Of a stretch of DNA of 64,000 nt, positions 12,710 to 25,737 are shown one piece after another. Each line of letters begins with the position of its first letter. Positions within the stretch are counted from its first letter, which is position 1. This stretch comes from Cardinalis cardinalis. Its lineage: Eukaryota > Chordata > Aves > Passeriformes > Cardinalidae. Position numbers and translations under genes: made by a program. The stretch lies in NCBI GenBank assembly GCA_014549065.1, contig JACDOX010000030.1:4230165-4294164 (forward strand). The letters are read 5' to 3'. The notes under the pieces are model-generated. The model searched no databases and was not told where the DNA came from. It saw only the letters and a list, made by a program, of their open reading frames with translations.

Positions 12710-12727
12710 GTGGAATGTACATTCCAC
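12710..12727. promoter_or_regulatory. Perfect 18-bp palindrome containing two inverted TEAD/M-CAT-type sites
   Basis: GTGGAATGTACATTCCAC equals its own reverse complement. Each half contains GGAATG, the core of the M-CAT element bound by TEAD factors, arranged tail to tail with a 2-bp centre. It lies about 4.4 kb upstream of exon 12 in gene direction. M-CAT sites drive many cardiac and skeletal muscle genes, and KCNQ1 is cardiac, but that it functions here is inference. Confidence 0.4.
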
Positions 12728-14732
12728 GCTGGTTTTCCTGAAGTTTATTCAGGTGTCATGAATTAGAGGAGTTATTCAGTGTAACATCATGAGCTGTGGA
12801 AAACAAAGGCCACTTCAGCAAGGCCAATTATAGCTCTCTGTCCCAATTTGCAAAACTGGTTTGAGGATACACGCTCACAGTATGTGGGTTACTGCTGAGC
12901 TTCATTCATTTGTCAGATATTCATTGCTTAGCAGGAAAATACACACAGAGTCACACTAACTCTGTTTTGATACTGGTCTCTGGATGGTTGCTAACTCCTG
13001 CCCAGAGTANCATACAGCATCATCTGCTCTGGAGCTGTCCCCTTGGCATTAGTTTCTAAGGCAGAACAAACAAGGACTAAATCAGTGATGGCAATTGAAA
13101 TGTACAGAAGTTACTTGAGAACTCAGCCCTCCATCTGCCTTTTTGCTTTGCCATCACATTTGATTAAGATTATTCACTTTCCAGCTNTGTTTCTAGGAAG
13201 AACATTGATTCCTAGTCAGAACTTTTAATTTTTTTCCATGGGCAATTATCTCAAATAGGCTGATATTTTATTGGTAAAANTTAAAGGAAATCTTATTTGC
13301 ATGGAAAACAAGGGACAAGAAGGGTGGGAGCAGAGGAATCAGAAAGAAGACAAAATTAGAGAGCTTNTTGCAGGCAGATGCAGCAGTTGGTCCATATGAA
13401 GTCACACACACCATGTGGACCTTCTATTGCTGGAGAAAAGTGGTGGAGAGACCTAGCTCTCATCACAAGGTAAAGGATCTTATATAATGTGGTTTTAAAA
13501 CTGAGGGAAGCTGCAATATCCAAATTTAAAAAAAACCACCTTCCCTATAAATTAAAGTATTATTGCCTTCAACTAAGCTAAGCCAGACAAAATGCCTTGA
13601 GCCTTTTAAACCACAGGAGTTAAGAGAAGGTTGCAGCTTGGGTCTGACACGCAAACACCTGGAACTGTCAGGCAATGATCCTGATTCCAGAGCTCATCCC
13701 AGGCCAGGAGCAGCAGAGAAGAGCAACAGAAATATAACACGAGAGGTTTCCAGTCTTGTAATATTTCATCAAAGCCTTGTAAAGAACAGACACTTCTGGA
13801 GCATTTCCACGCCTTACATGATGGAAATTATATAAGATGCTATTTGCACTGAAACCTGAGGGAACATTTCAGAAAATTCTGGCACAACTTTACTTTTCCC
13901 TTTATTCCTAATCACCACTCCACCTTAAATCTACCTCATCTCTATTGTAACTATATCCTTACCTGAACCTTTTCAAGCCTGTGTTTGGCTCGAAGCTACA
14001 AATAAATTAGGATTGGCTTCTCTCAGAACACAGCAGCCTGGAGGCCTATTTGGCTTCATCAGGCTCTGCTGACAGCCTCAGTTTGTAAAAAAATGCTGCA
14101 GACTCTGCAAGTCCCTCCTCTGCAGGTACAATCCTGGGTAGGAAGGAGAACAGAAGTGAGGGAGTACAGCTTGGGAGGGGCTGCTTTCTGGGATCTGGTT
14201 GTTTTGCTGAAGATTTTGTGGCATTTGCTGTCTTCACCCACCCATCCCACATACATTGCTGCCTCTGAATTTGTTCCACAACACAGCTGCCTCTACTTCT
14301 ACCTGCCCCTCTAACCTGACCTTCCCTGAAGTGAAGGGGAAAGCAAGCAGATTTCCTACAGCAGGGAATTTAGGGGCAGGGAAGACAGGACAACAGCTCT
14401 GTTGGCAAGCTACCAGAAGAGGAAGAACTAGGACATGTTTAGAGGCAACAACAATATATTGGCAAAGGAAACACCACTGGGAGAAGCAGCAGCACAGGGT
14501 GATTTCTTCATGTTGTCCAGGAACAGAATAAAGTAAGCAAAAAGCTCCCAAATATGCTCAGAGGTGGATGTGACCTGCTCACTGAATGTGATTTCATGAA
14601 GAAAGCCCCTGAACTTGGAGTTGTTTTTCTCAACTGCAGACAGTTGGAGTTTTCAGTTACAAGTTTGTTCTGTAATATTACAAAGTGGGTTTATTGAGAA
14701 AGTGGGAGAAAAGCACTGTGTTAGTCCCCTGC

Positions 14733-14766
14733 TAATTAAAATGCATAATTAAAATGAGTAATTAAG
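14733..14766 (+). repeat. 13-bp tandem repeat of TAATTA homeodomain-type cores
   Basis: Two full 13-bp units (TAATTAAAATGCA and TAATTAAAATGAG) and a partial third (TAATTAAG) place three TAATTA cores at exact 13-bp spacing. It could be a cluster of homeodomain-type sites or simply a short tandem repeat. Confidence 0.55.
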
Positions 14767-15020
14767 CTTACTACAGAATGCTCTTGTGTCTGGGAGCCCA
14801 ACTGCCCTTGGACAACAACTCATCTGCTGAACTGTCTCTGAGAATTAAAGTAGCCATTGGATACTGTGGTTACATCTTTCCTCTATTTTTTGTTGGCAGC
14901 AAAATAAAAGTCTCTGGTCTCTTTTCTGCCATTTTATTTCTTCTATTCTTGTAATGTCAGAACAAACAAGATGATGTCATAGGAATGTCTTTTCAGTGTG
15001 GAAATGCAAACACAGAAAGA

Positions 15021-15080
15021 TTTTCTTTTTTTCTTTTTTAAATTTTTTTTCTTTTTTTTTATTTCTTTTTTTTTTTTTTT
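15021..15080 (+). repeat. T-rich low-complexity tract
   Basis: About 60 bp of nearly pure T with scattered C and A. In KCNQ1 orientation it is poly-A-like. No retrocopy was recognised to its right. Confidence 0.9.
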
Positions 15081-16074
15081 CTGAGCAAACATCTTCTAGA
15101 AATTGCCACAATAACTTCCTATGTTAGTTCTGACCATCACTACTGCTGGTCCCAGGATAGGTGAAATGCTCCTGTCTCCATGCCAGCTCTCATTTGCTTA
15201 GAAAACACACTTAAGCCATAAACCCCTTCTTGGGATGTGGACAGATTCTGGCAGATAATGACATGTTTTTCTCTCACATATTACAATATTCACTGATCCT
15301 AGCAGCTAAGTATTTTTTTTTTTTAATTCTCTCTCCTTAATACTTGGTCTTCATCAATTCATCTTTTAAAAATGCCTACAGACCATCTAGCTGCTAAAAG
15401 ACACTGCAGAGACAGCCATCACTAAGCCCAAACAACTTCCCTTTCTGGAAGAGACACCTTTCTGGAATCTGAATAGCCTTCACATCTGTGCAGCACAGGA
15501 ATGGGATTGCCTTATTCCATAGGTTCTGGTTTGCTCACTTTAAAAAAAAAAGCCACAACCAAAATTAATGAACTTTAGGACTTCATTTTTCCTCCTCTCT
15601 GTACTCAGCATTTATGGGAACAACGTGGTGTTGTTAATATACACCAATGACTGAGCGCTGTATTTATGCCTCAATGATTTTCTGTCATGAGAATATAATG
15701 CCTGGCAAAGACTGATTCTCTGAAACACCAGTTTGTTTGGGGTCATTAATCTTAATTCCTATCTTGCCTGAATAGGAACTGGATAACAGTCAAGTCAGGG
15801 AACAGTTCTGAGAATTAAAACTTCAATGCCTTTTGGGCTGCCCAAGGCTTCACGTTTCTTTTAAAAAATATGAAATTAATTAATGAGCACCAAGTGCTAG
15901 GGAGAGACCCTGTGGAATAACCCAAAATGCTTCTTGTGGTTTTAAAAAACAAAAAACCAGTGGCTTTTGGCAGGATCTTTCCTTAGTAGTTCTTGTGATT
16001 TAGTAGTTGCAGCAGGGGCTATGGAAACACAACTCCTGGTTTCTTGAACTGATTGATGTGACTGGCCTCTGTGT

Positions 16075-16190
16075 TTCCGGGTGATCTTGTTCAAGTTCTT
16101 TTACCTGGCTGTGCTCTAGTTTATATGTCTATAAAATAGGTGTAAAACCTGTCTAAGTCATGGAGCTGTCATGGGGATTTTAAGGCAATT
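16075..16190 (+). mobile_element. MIR/CORE-type SINE fragment
   Basis: The order of segments follows the MIR consensus: 'GGTGATCTTGTTCAAGTTC', a pyrimidine-rich 'GTGCTCTAGTTTATATGTCT', 'ATAAAATAGGTG', and 'ATGGAGCTGTCATGGGGATT' matching the consensus 'tagggttgttgtgaggatt'. It is old and heavily substituted. Assignment is by eye from the remembered consensus. Confidence 0.75.
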
Positions 16191-19100
16191 AGCAGCCCCA
16201 AATGAAGTAGTATTTTATTTATAGAATGAGTCAGCAGGAAAAAAAAAAGAAGAGTAGTGACAATATGTTTATCCCTTAATGGTGATAAGAAACAAGGGAT
16301 ACTGGTCTGCAGGCTCGGGATAAACTGCCAAGTCACTGAGCCCTGAGCAGAGGCTGTTTTCCAAAGCATTCTCCCCTCTCTACCTACCCTGCTCCTCCTC
16401 TGAGCACCTGAGCAATCCATGTAGGAATCAGTTCCTTGTTCACCAGATACCTGGCAATGCAAGACACCCACAGCACCAGAAGCCAAACAGGACCATTAGA
16501 TCATAAATGTGACCTGCTCAACAGCGCAGGGGATTGCATTTCACACAGCTGCCCTCACCCTGAGCCAAAACCCTTGTGTAGGACTAAAGTAACTTTCCAG
16601 AAAGGCAACTGGCCTTGATAGAAAGACCTTTATATACTGTTAAAAAGTGTCTTATTTTTTATTTAAATTTGTCAGCATTCAGCTTCTAGGCTCCTCTCTC
16701 CAACTGGAGTAGCAGAGCAATTTTAGCCTTTTCCAGGCCTATCTTTATTCCAGGGACCTTCAGGGGTGCCAGATGCACTGCCCATGGCCTGGCAGGGAAA
16801 CCAGGCTCTGGTGTGGGGAAAAGAGAGTACAGTACTGCTCTCTGTGGAATTGCAAGGGGAGACTGAAATCCTACTTTTTTTTTTTTTTCATTATTTTTCT
16901 GCCTGTGGTTTGAATCACACTACCAGTAATTACAGAGACTCATAATGGAAATGCTTAGACAGGCTAGAATGGAGAATGGGAAGGTCTATGTGTGGAAGTG
17001 TTAAAAAGGGAACACCAACACAAAAAGCCCTGTGAGGGTGGCAGGTGCATGAACATCACAGCAGAATTATGATCAACTTTTGAAAATACTCAGTTCAGGA
17101 ACACAAATGAACAGGTTCAGTCAGAACTGAAAAAGGCCACTAAGAGGTGATGGTAGCACAATACAGAACAGGGCTGGAGTCTTAAGACACTCTGGTAAGA
17201 AGACAGAGTAGAGGAAATAAACCCTAATCATTCCTGGAGATGTCAGAGCACAGAGGAAATAAAAGATCCTGGTCACTGTCAGCTCCCAAAGGCAAAAAAG
17301 GTTTGGTGGCACCTGGGATCCTGGGGATGTCCCAACACGATGAGTCAGCAGAGCATTATATGGCCCTCCACACAATGGCAAGAAATCCTGAGCATCCCAC
17401 CTGGATGCTGAGCTGGGACACAGGCTGGGGGACACACAGAATGGTGTTTGTGAGTACCTGGTTATGGGATGTGAATGGCTGACACTTGCCATCTTCAAAG
17501 AAAATAACTATGCCCTCTGCTAATGTTTGCTTTCGAGCATTGGGACACAACAACCAGTTTATACCAGCAGAAAAGCCCCTTGAAAACTGGTTCTCCGAGG
17601 GATCTCCTATTTGATCACCTGCAAATTTGCCTTTTCAAGGTCTTCTCAAACCCACAGATATCCTCACAAGGTCCATGCAAACTTCCATCACAACCCATTT
17701 TGAGCTCCAATGCCAGTTTCTACAAACCCCTGTGCCAAGAAAGAATATTGCTTTGCCACTGGAAGAACTGCCATTTCAAAACCAGACAAAAATCATGTAT
17801 CTTTAAAAAGAAAAAAAATTAATGTGCTTGAGCTATTTTGCAGACAACAGTGATCATAGTCACAGAACCTCAGAGGGAACTTTACGTGACCACAGACACG
17901 TATTATTTTTCCACCCTGTATTTCATGTAAGAACATGCATAAAAATCCTACAGGTCTCACTTGCCTAATACTGAAAAAATGCAGTGCTTATCAATAGTTT
18001 ACAATAGAAATAAATATCTTGTTGGAGAATTGCAAGCATCACTTGTGAAAGAAATCACTGAAACCAGAAGTTTTGCTGAGCTGCTTATTTCAAGGGATTT
18101 CACTTGCTCATTGAGAAACTTCTGTCTGTTCTGAGATTGTGCATTTTTGCTTTACTTTCAGGAAAAGATGCTATCTCTTGGCGTTTTTATTTTTCTGGCA
18201 GACCTTTAGTTCAGCCAGTGGATGAACAGAAGGAAAGTGTTCATATATTAATTGCTTGTGACTTACTATTAAAGAACAGGAAAAATTCTGTTTTCAATGT
18301 AAGTGAGGAAATCTGTGCCTTCGTGCTCTGGGGAATTCTGATTTTCCTGTCTTTGTTTCCATCCTAACACAAAGGAAAAATACTTTAAAAGTCATTATGA
18401 AACAAAAGATTCTGAAAGCATTTGAACCTGAAATGATAATATGCTTCAATTTTCTCCCCTCCATTTAAAATGCACTTTTGATTCCAAAAAAGAAATATTT
18501 TATCCTGTTATAAAATGAATACATTTTATCTGGTTTATGCCCTTTCTCTTCCCTGTAACTGGGACTCTTCCCTGCAGACAGACCCTGCACTGCATCATCT
18601 GGTGCAGAATGAAGACCACATGTCTCAGAGAAGATGTAAACTGGTTTACAGGATACTACTGAAGAATGGCATATCCATGCTATGAATCCCATGAAACAGC
18701 AAATCATCCTGGGAAGACTCAGGATCAAATAATGGAATGGACTTTGACAATTTTCCACTAATAACAGTGTTCTGAATTCTGCCTGAATCAAAAGAGTTTT
18801 GTTTTCACTTCTCTGTTACAAAATTAAATTAATAAAACTTCCACTGCCCGTCTAAGTTTTGCCATGGAAAAACTCCATTTTAAAGTGTTTTCTTCCCCCT
18901 CTTTTGAAAGATCATCAGCTCTCTTTTTCATAGAAATTTATTAGCAAATGAGTATCTGATAGAAGCAAAAGATGGCCATTTACTATGGAGTGCAGGAGGT
19001 GAGCTAATTAACAGGATAATGGCTATTAGTGCTTCAAAGTCTCAACCTTTTGTGTTTTGATTTTTTTGTGTGTGTTTTGTTTGGGTTTTTTTAATTGGGT

Positions 19101-22100
19101 CTTGAGGATGCCAGTACTTCAATCAAAAGTGTTTCTAAATAATTATGCACTCATTAAGGTGGCTAACCACCTGAATTGCTGTAATTAGAACACTTGATAT
19201 AAACAATTAATTATGTTAGCACTGCTGAAGGCTGTTTTTAAGATCTAGATACAGAAATATGTTCAAACAAAGAAAACCCCAAATCACAAGGGGATCTTTA
19301 TTTCATTTGACACATGCCCACTGATTGTTTTCTGACAACAATCCTCTTGGAAGCCCTGTGTAAGAATGAAATAAAAACTAGGAATGATGCTATCAGGACT
19401 CCCACTGAAATGGAATTATTTTCTTTATCCAAGGAACTGATAAATAGAAATTTTCTCAAATCGGTTTTATCTTCTCCTGGAGCAACTGGCTTTTTTCTGG
19501 ATCTGAAGGAACTGCAGAGATGATGCAGCAGCTCAAGCACTCACTTACTCAAGCCCAAATTTCAGTGCTCCAAAAAGTGAAATAGGTCATGACCCTCTGT
19601 ACATTTGGAGCTCAAGTAAGAATGTACTTCTTCTCCTCTAATTTAATTCTCTTACACAGAAGTTTCCCAGCATTCTGCTGTCCTCCAACAAGTCCTCACA
19701 ACATTGAGCTGGCTTGATAATGAATTACAGGTGTAGTTTTCTAAAAGTTCACAAAACTATATAAACTTCAACCCCATTCCTACGGAGCTTGACACAATTT
19801 ATCTTTTTGCTTGGCTATTATGCAAAATGAAACTATGCAAAATCTCAGGTTTGGCATGGATACGAAACAAAACCACTTGAAAGGCTGCAAATTAAAGTGA
19901 ATTTTCTTTGACAATTTCAGTTTGCCCAAACCTGAAACTCAAAGCAAACCTCAGGGCAGAAGTGCAAACCAGAACAGATAGAAATCAACAGACGTTTACA
20001 CAACATTCCATGAATCAAAGGTACCTGACTTCACATGACACCAAGCAGAGGCTGACAAAACAGGAATCAGACAGGAACAGTTTTGAGCATGATCTACTTC
20101 ATATTTAACAAAATAATTCATCTCTCCTATTCCCAGTCCTCTAACCACGAAGGTTCATAATCTCAAGTTTTAAGCTCTTTTCCCAATCTTAAAATTCCTA
20201 TTGTCATCACTTCAACTTTTCTCAAGTTTTCAAGCCTCATGCGGTGAGAACTACAAGGGAAATAAAACCATTTTATTCTACCCAAACCCATCTTTAAATG
20301 TGTTCTCTGTAGAATAATCACCTGTACTGGTGAACCTGTTGAGTCTGAGTGATAACTGATAATTTCCCTGAATTATAAAGTGTCATCAAGATAACTGATA
20401 ATGGACAATTGTAGATTATGGAGACTCTTGAAAATGCACAGGAAATTTAAAAAAATATATCATCCCTGTGTGTTGTTTTTCAGATACCTCATCTTGGGTT
20501 TTGAAACTGCAGTTTCCATTCCTGGCAGCTGTAAAGTTAAACCCTGGAAGTGTTTACACACCTCTCCTACACCTTCCAAAATAGCTCTTTAATGGAAGTA
20601 CCTAGGGAATGGGGAACTAGTTAACTTTCCAAATGACTGAGGAAAAATACCTGCATAGGCCAAGATCTGTTCAGAATTAATGAAGGGCTTGATTCTGCAA
20701 ACCCACATCCAAGTAATTCTGTACATGAGCTATTTCTCTGAGAGCAGAGGCTGTGGACAGGTAGTACACCATATTCAAAATTAAAGTTTGCAACATGGCA
20801 GCCCAATTATGCAATTAAAAGTGGTGTTCAGGGAGTGTTCTTCAGTTATTTATCCTCATTATTTCTGCATGATTTTATTGCATATTCTCATATTGCTCAC
20901 AAGAAAATTGGGCATTTTGGAGACAGACCCATATATGTATAAAACACCACATTTAATTCACTTCCATGAGTTAAGCTCTTCGGTGAATTTCAGAAAATAA
21001 TTAAACATGCACAAAAGTATATGCAAAGTTCTAGGCTGTGAGCATAAATATGGAAAAATACAAACCTGATTTATAAGCTCAAAATAATCTCTCAAGAGTG
21101 ATTCAGCCATAGTTTTAATAGCATGAAAATTACTAATTTAAGGTCAAGAGTAATTTAGTTTTGACTGACTTGGCAATCCTTTGTTCTCTGGGTCATGTAA
21201 GTGTTGGGTAAATTATAAACCTGTAATTCTATCCTGAGGTCAAGGAACTTCAGAACTGATTTGATATATTGGTCTCCTGGAAAGTTCTTCCAAGGCCAGT
21301 ACCCCCTAAACTGTGTTTATGAGCTGACTGCATTAATAACTGATAGAGTCATATAACATTAGCAGAGGTGAAATATATCCTTAAGAAAAGAGAATGCTCA
21401 AATTGGGATTTTTGAATGAGAGGCAGGCAAATCAGATATATCTGTGAGAAGTCAAGTTTCTACACAGTACTGAAAAAAACAAACATAACTGAGAAAAGGT
21501 GTAGATGTTTGACTTCAGGAAGAAAACCAGACTGATTATTCTTGTGAACATTACATGGGATAATTCTGTGTTTGTGAAGCAAAACTTCACATTCATATCT
21601 TACATGGGGCAAAAATAAACAAGCCATCAACTACTTTTACAGACTATGTCAGAAGCATAAATACATTAAAAAAAATAAGCAACTGCTCATTTACTGCAGG
21701 CTTTGCTCTATCCCATAACACTTGCCATTGAAAATCTGAAATGGGATGTAAAATGAGATGTTTTCCATTCAAGAATTAAGTGTGCATTATAGCAGCACTT
21801 CTTAATTTTGAACCTTTTCATGTTTCCAAATGAAAGCCATCTCACTGCTACAGAAATGTACTGTAAAGCCCAGACAAAGAGCCTGGACTATTCTTTCATC
21901 ATCAGGCAAAAATTAAAGTTAATGGTCCTCAAAGTGTTTAGGGCTATTTCTTTTGCCCAACATCACAGTACTTATTAGTAAGAGGTATATTCAGATTACT
22001 CTGTTCAGTTCTGATTTAGAAGAAACTCAATAGTAATCTGAAATCTTTAAATCCTTTAGAATAACCTGGTGTTAAACTTGAGCACTCCTGTGAAAAATCA

Positions 22101-22430
22101 GAATTAGGCTCCCCCCACCTCCAAGCCTGTAGATTTCGTATTGACATTAATATCTCCTGGTAACAATGAATCTTTCTCCTGGACAGTCCTTGGCTATCTC
22201 TGTTCAAATTCCTAGCAAGAGTACTAACTTCACTTTTACTGTATAAAAATCCAACAGCAGGTTAGATTAACCAGCCATAAGCACACACCCAGGTTAAAGA
22301 AACAACCAGCACCAGAATTAAAACTCCTCAGACTCTTCCCACAATGGGTTACAGCGTTTGACCTGGTCACACAGTAAGAAACACTTTGAAAAGAGCCATT
22401 ATATTGCTGACAGTACTTCAGGCTCTTCCC
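16191..22430. other. KCNQ1: Intronic sequence, nothing recognised
   Basis: AT-rich intron with poly-T runs (for example near 16875) and many short ORFs with no recognisable domain. It contains no isolated N bases, unlike both ends of the window. No interspersed repeat was recognised. Confidence 0.6.
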
Positions 22431-23455
22431 AGCTCCTGTCCCTGGTCCCAGAGAGCAGAGCTCAGGGCTGCCCCTCCTGTTCCCCTCAGCAGAAGCTGTG
22501 ACTGCCATGGCTGCCCTCAGCTCCTCCAGCTGAACAGACCAAGTGCCCTCAGCTGCTCCTNACACGGCTTCCCCTCAGGGCCCTGCACCATCCTCGTGCC
22601 CTCCTTTGGACACTCTCTAATAGTTTAATGTCTCTCTGATATTGTGGCACCCAAAACTTCACACAATATTCGAGCTGAGGCTGCCCCAGAGCAGAGCAGG
22701 ACAATCCCTCTGTGGTCCAGCTGTGCCTGGTGCCCCAGGACAGGGATGTCCCTCCTGGCTCCAGGACACTGCAGCCTCAGGTCCACCTGGCCATTGACCA
22801 GGAGCCCCTCCAGGTCCCTTTCCCTGGCGCTGCTTTCCAGCCTCTCATTCCCATGTCTGTGCATCCAGGGCTGCCCCACCCCAGGCCCAGGATCTGGCCC
22901 TGTCCCTCGGTGATCGCCCAGCCCTGCCATTTGTGGGGGTCTCTCTGCAGGGCCTCCCTGCCATGAGGGAGCCCACAGCTCCTCCCAGTTTAGTGTCATC
23001 AGAAAACTGACCAAGCATTCCCCAGGGTGCTGCAACCAGGTCATTACTGAGGAAGCTGAAGAGCACAGGGCTGATGATGGCGCCCTGCAGAAGCCCCATC
23101 AGTGCCGGCCTGATGTCACCGCAGGCACCGTCACCCTTGGTGCCCGACCTGTGAGCCTGGCGCTCACCCATGATGTTATCCAGCTGTGGGCTGGACAGTT
23201 TGTCCAGAAGAATCCTGTGAGAAACAGCATCAAAAGCTTTGCTGAAGTCCAAAAAGGTTCATCTCCTGGCTTCCCTGGATCAGCCACGTGGGTTACCCTG
23301 CTGTAGAAGGAAATCAGGTTTGACAAGCAGAACTTTCCTTTCATGAAGCCATGCTGGCTGTGACCAGTGACTGTGCTGTCCTCCAGGTGTTTTTCAATCC
23401 CTCCCAGAATCATCTTTTCCATGATTTTCCGGGGCACTGAAGTGAGACTGATGCA
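22431..23455 (-). mobile_element. CR1 LINE (5'-truncated, rearranged)
   Basis: About 1 kb of CR1 in antisense on the plus strand, hence same orientation as KCNQ1. Hallmarks along the plus strand include 'CTCCAGCTGAACAGACC', 'TTTGGACACTCTCTAATAG', 'ACACAATATTCGAGCTGAGG', 'AGTTTAGTGTCATCAG' and 'GTGAGAAACAGCATCAAAAG'. It contains part of the reverse transcriptase ORF (listed separately) and continues toward the 3' region but lacks the terminal 3' end. GC content is clearly higher than the surrounding intron. Its outer limits are uncertain by tens of bases. Confidence 0.92.
22920..23437 (-). pseudogene. Broken CR1 reverse transcriptase fragment
   Basis: Two overlapping minus-strand frames encode consecutive pieces of a CR1 non-LTR reverse transcriptase. 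The upstream frame (23437 downward) carries GHSQHGFMKGKFCLSNLISF. The next frame, starting near 23252, carries MDFSKAFDAVSHRILLDKLS and, near 23000, the active-site region QFSDDTKLGG, where the usual F/YADD is altered to FSDD. The frame change near 23250 and loss of sequence between the motifs show it is not functional. No endonuclease domain is present. Confidence 0.88.
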
Positions 23456-25339
23456 GCTTTGTGAATTGGCTCAGAGCTGGATCTCAAGGATGACGGACAG
23501 AGCAGGGAGGGGAGGGATGTGCAACTGGAACAGGACCTGCCCATCAGTCGTGGAGAGCTCTGTGTTGGCTCAGCCCCAGCCTGACTCACTCCTTCAGCTC
23601 AGGAACGCCACAAAAGGCATCTGACAGCTTGTGAAAAAACAGGTGAAGCCTGGCAGCTTTGAGAAGTAAGTGCTGTAACTGCATCTGGCAGGGGAGGAGG
23701 GCAAATTAGCAGTGAAAACAGCCCGTGCTGACTTGAGAACGAGGGCACTTGAACTGGCTGGCTGGGAGCTGGCTTACATAAATATTATTTACATTATATG
23801 CAAGGTGGAACTCATCTCCTTATGCTGAGCTCAGGGCACTGGCACGTTCCTCACTGAGGGTCAGAGGGAGTTTAGCTCAGGTCTAGGCTTTAACAACATC
23901 AACAGAAGGGTGAGGGCTTGAAGCAAGGATTAAACTCTGTGTTTAAGTTGCACTACAAACTTCTCCCCAAATATTCTGTGAGTAGCAACTTCTGACTGTT
24001 CACTGTGAAAAGCAATAAATTTCAACAGATGATGTGTGGGACAGAAGATTTAGTGACTAAAGGCTGTCCTCTACAACACAGAGTTCCTAAAGCTGCAGTC
24101 ACTGTTTTGCTTTTCCATCAGAAGCATCTTCTTAATTCTGTATTTGAGTTTCTTGGTGTATCAGTACGACAAAATAAAATTTCAGTTTGCTAACATTTAT
24201 CAGCTGTATTCTAAATGAAAGATATTTTCTGGGAGACACTGAAAGAAACCTCCCCTCTCCCTCATTTTAGATAATATATACTATATGGAGAGTATATGCT
24301 GTATTGTATATTTTCTATAAAAACATTACACTTTAAACTTCCTTGGGACCACGTATATAAATATTTGTACATGAAGTTATAAGATAGGCTTTGAAATTTA
24401 TGCCATAAATTTCTGTTAATGTTCTAAAAATATTTGTTCAGGAAAATGAAATTGCAGTAAAATATTTTACTACAGATCAGTCAAAGGTTCTCAAAACTTT
24501 GTATTCTTAAAAAACAATCTTTCAGGCTATAAAACAGAGTTCCATTTTAGATATCAAAAAGGCAAATTTAACCACCTTGACTTGATTAATACCAAGCAGT
24601 TTTACATTTTAGAAAACACTGACATCTAAGGTGAAATAAAGTCAAGTTGTAAGCATTTTCTCTTATTACATACATGTTTTAATTTTGTTTTCTAGAGACA
24701 AGAGACGTATACTGTTAGAGGCAAATGGCAGTGGATGGGGGATTATGTGCATATTTCCTATTGCAATTAGCACTAATGAGAGCAGGATGTGTTGCCCAGC
24801 ACACAAAACTCCAAGCACACAAATTGTTAATAAATTTGACTCCTCCCAAGCCAGAAAACGAATGCAGCATTCAGAACAATGTGTGGTCCCAGATCAGTTT
24901 GAGGGAGCTCCTTGGGGTGTTCCAACACCTCAGTCAGGAGCTCAGCCCTACCTGGAGACTCCCAATGGCTTTTGCCACTCACAGAGGAAGCTCCTCCACA
25001 ATTTCTGCTCACAAAAAAAGTCCCTTCAATGGCAGCAGCTTTCCCTCAGGGAGGTTCCAAAGAGCCCCCAAATCACAGGCACAGCACCAGCAGCTTTCCT
25101 GTGTGTCTTCACAAAAAGCTGTTTCCCCTCCTCTAAATCCCCACCTAAAGACCATGGTCAGGTGAGTTGGAGTCCCCAGGAGCTCTCAGCTTTCCCAGGA
25201 GCTCAGCACAGCTGCACACAGCCCTGAGCCCAGCTCACACTCACACCTCACATCTCATTCTGCTGACCCAGCTCCTGTGGGAGAAGGCTCCTCACTGCAG
25301 GCCCTGCTCCCCATCCTGCTCACACTGCCTGGCCCTGAC
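23456..25339. other. KCNQ1: Intronic sequence, unrecognised
   Basis: The first ~170 bp might still be degraded CR1. Positions 24,880-25,335 are GC-rich with repeated 'AGCTC' and 'CAGG' words. The longest frame in the window (24685-25227, plus, 180 codons) falls here but has no recognisable domain, low-complexity composition and no supporting signals, so I do not call it a gene. Confidence 0.5.
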
Positions 25340-25737
25340 TGACACCTTGGAGGGGCTACCTAAAACAGAGCCTAGACAAGATTAAGAGACTAAAAATGGG
25401 TATTTATTAAAGGCCTGCAATATGAAAACCTTGGGCACCCAAAAGCCTCCTCCAAGATGGACAATGGTCACAAGTTTTTCACACAGATATAAGTTTGGTC
25501 CATTTACATATCAGGGGTTAATTCTCCAACTACAACTTTAGGTAATGAAGCCTTGTTCCCCCAGTTTGCTCACCTCAAACTCGCTTTTGTTTATAATTTT
25601 TGGTGGCCTGAGGCAGCAAGGTATTCTTGAGTCAGGACAACAGTTGCTGACAGGCTATGGAGCTTTAGAGTTAAACACTAAAGAACTGCAGGATTACAAA
25701 AGTATGAAAAATATATAAAGGCTAAAATCCTAATGCA
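25340..25737 (-). mobile_element. Solo LTR, same family as the LTR at 38014-38442 (older copy)
   Basis: Read on the minus strand it starts TGCATTAGG and ends ...GGTGTCA. It carries AATAAA (plus-strand TTTATT at 25403-25408) followed by a segment ending 'TTGTCTAGGCTCTGTTTTAGG', closely parallel to the plus-strand LTR at 38 kb ('TCTGTCTAGCCTCTGTTCC'). Flanking tetranucleotides are GTGA and GTCA on the minus strand, a 3-of-4 match that fits a mutated 4-bp target duplication. At the position of the octamer in the sister copy it reads ATGTAAAT. No internal retroviral sequence or primer-binding site adjoins, so it is a solo LTR. It is sense-oriented relative to KCNQ1, so its polyadenylation signal lies on the transcribed strand. 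Confidence 0.78.

Larger units (their letters stand above)
9481..16074. other. KCNQ1: Intronic sequence without recognised genes
   Basis: AT-rich intron with two GC-richer patches at about 11.2-11.35 kb and 11.9-12.2 kb. Those patches contain short overlapping frames but no recognisable protein or repeat. A perfect palindrome (12710-12727), a TAATTA cluster (14733-14766) and a T-tract (15021-15080) are listed separately. Confidence 0.6.

Noticed and set aside
14880..14950. AATAAAAGTCTCTGGTCTC resembling an LTR R/U5 region
   Set aside because: No TG/CA ends, target duplication or related copy in the window.
15021..15080. T-tract as the tail of a minus-strand processed pseudogene
   Set aside because: No recognisable coding or transcript-like sequence adjoins and no target duplication was found.
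24685..25227. Longest open frame in the window (180 codons, plus strand)
   Set aside because: Composition is GC-rich low complexity, an overlapping frame of 146 codons is also open, and no domain, splice signals or conservation can be seen. Length is within what chance gives in a GC-rich patch.
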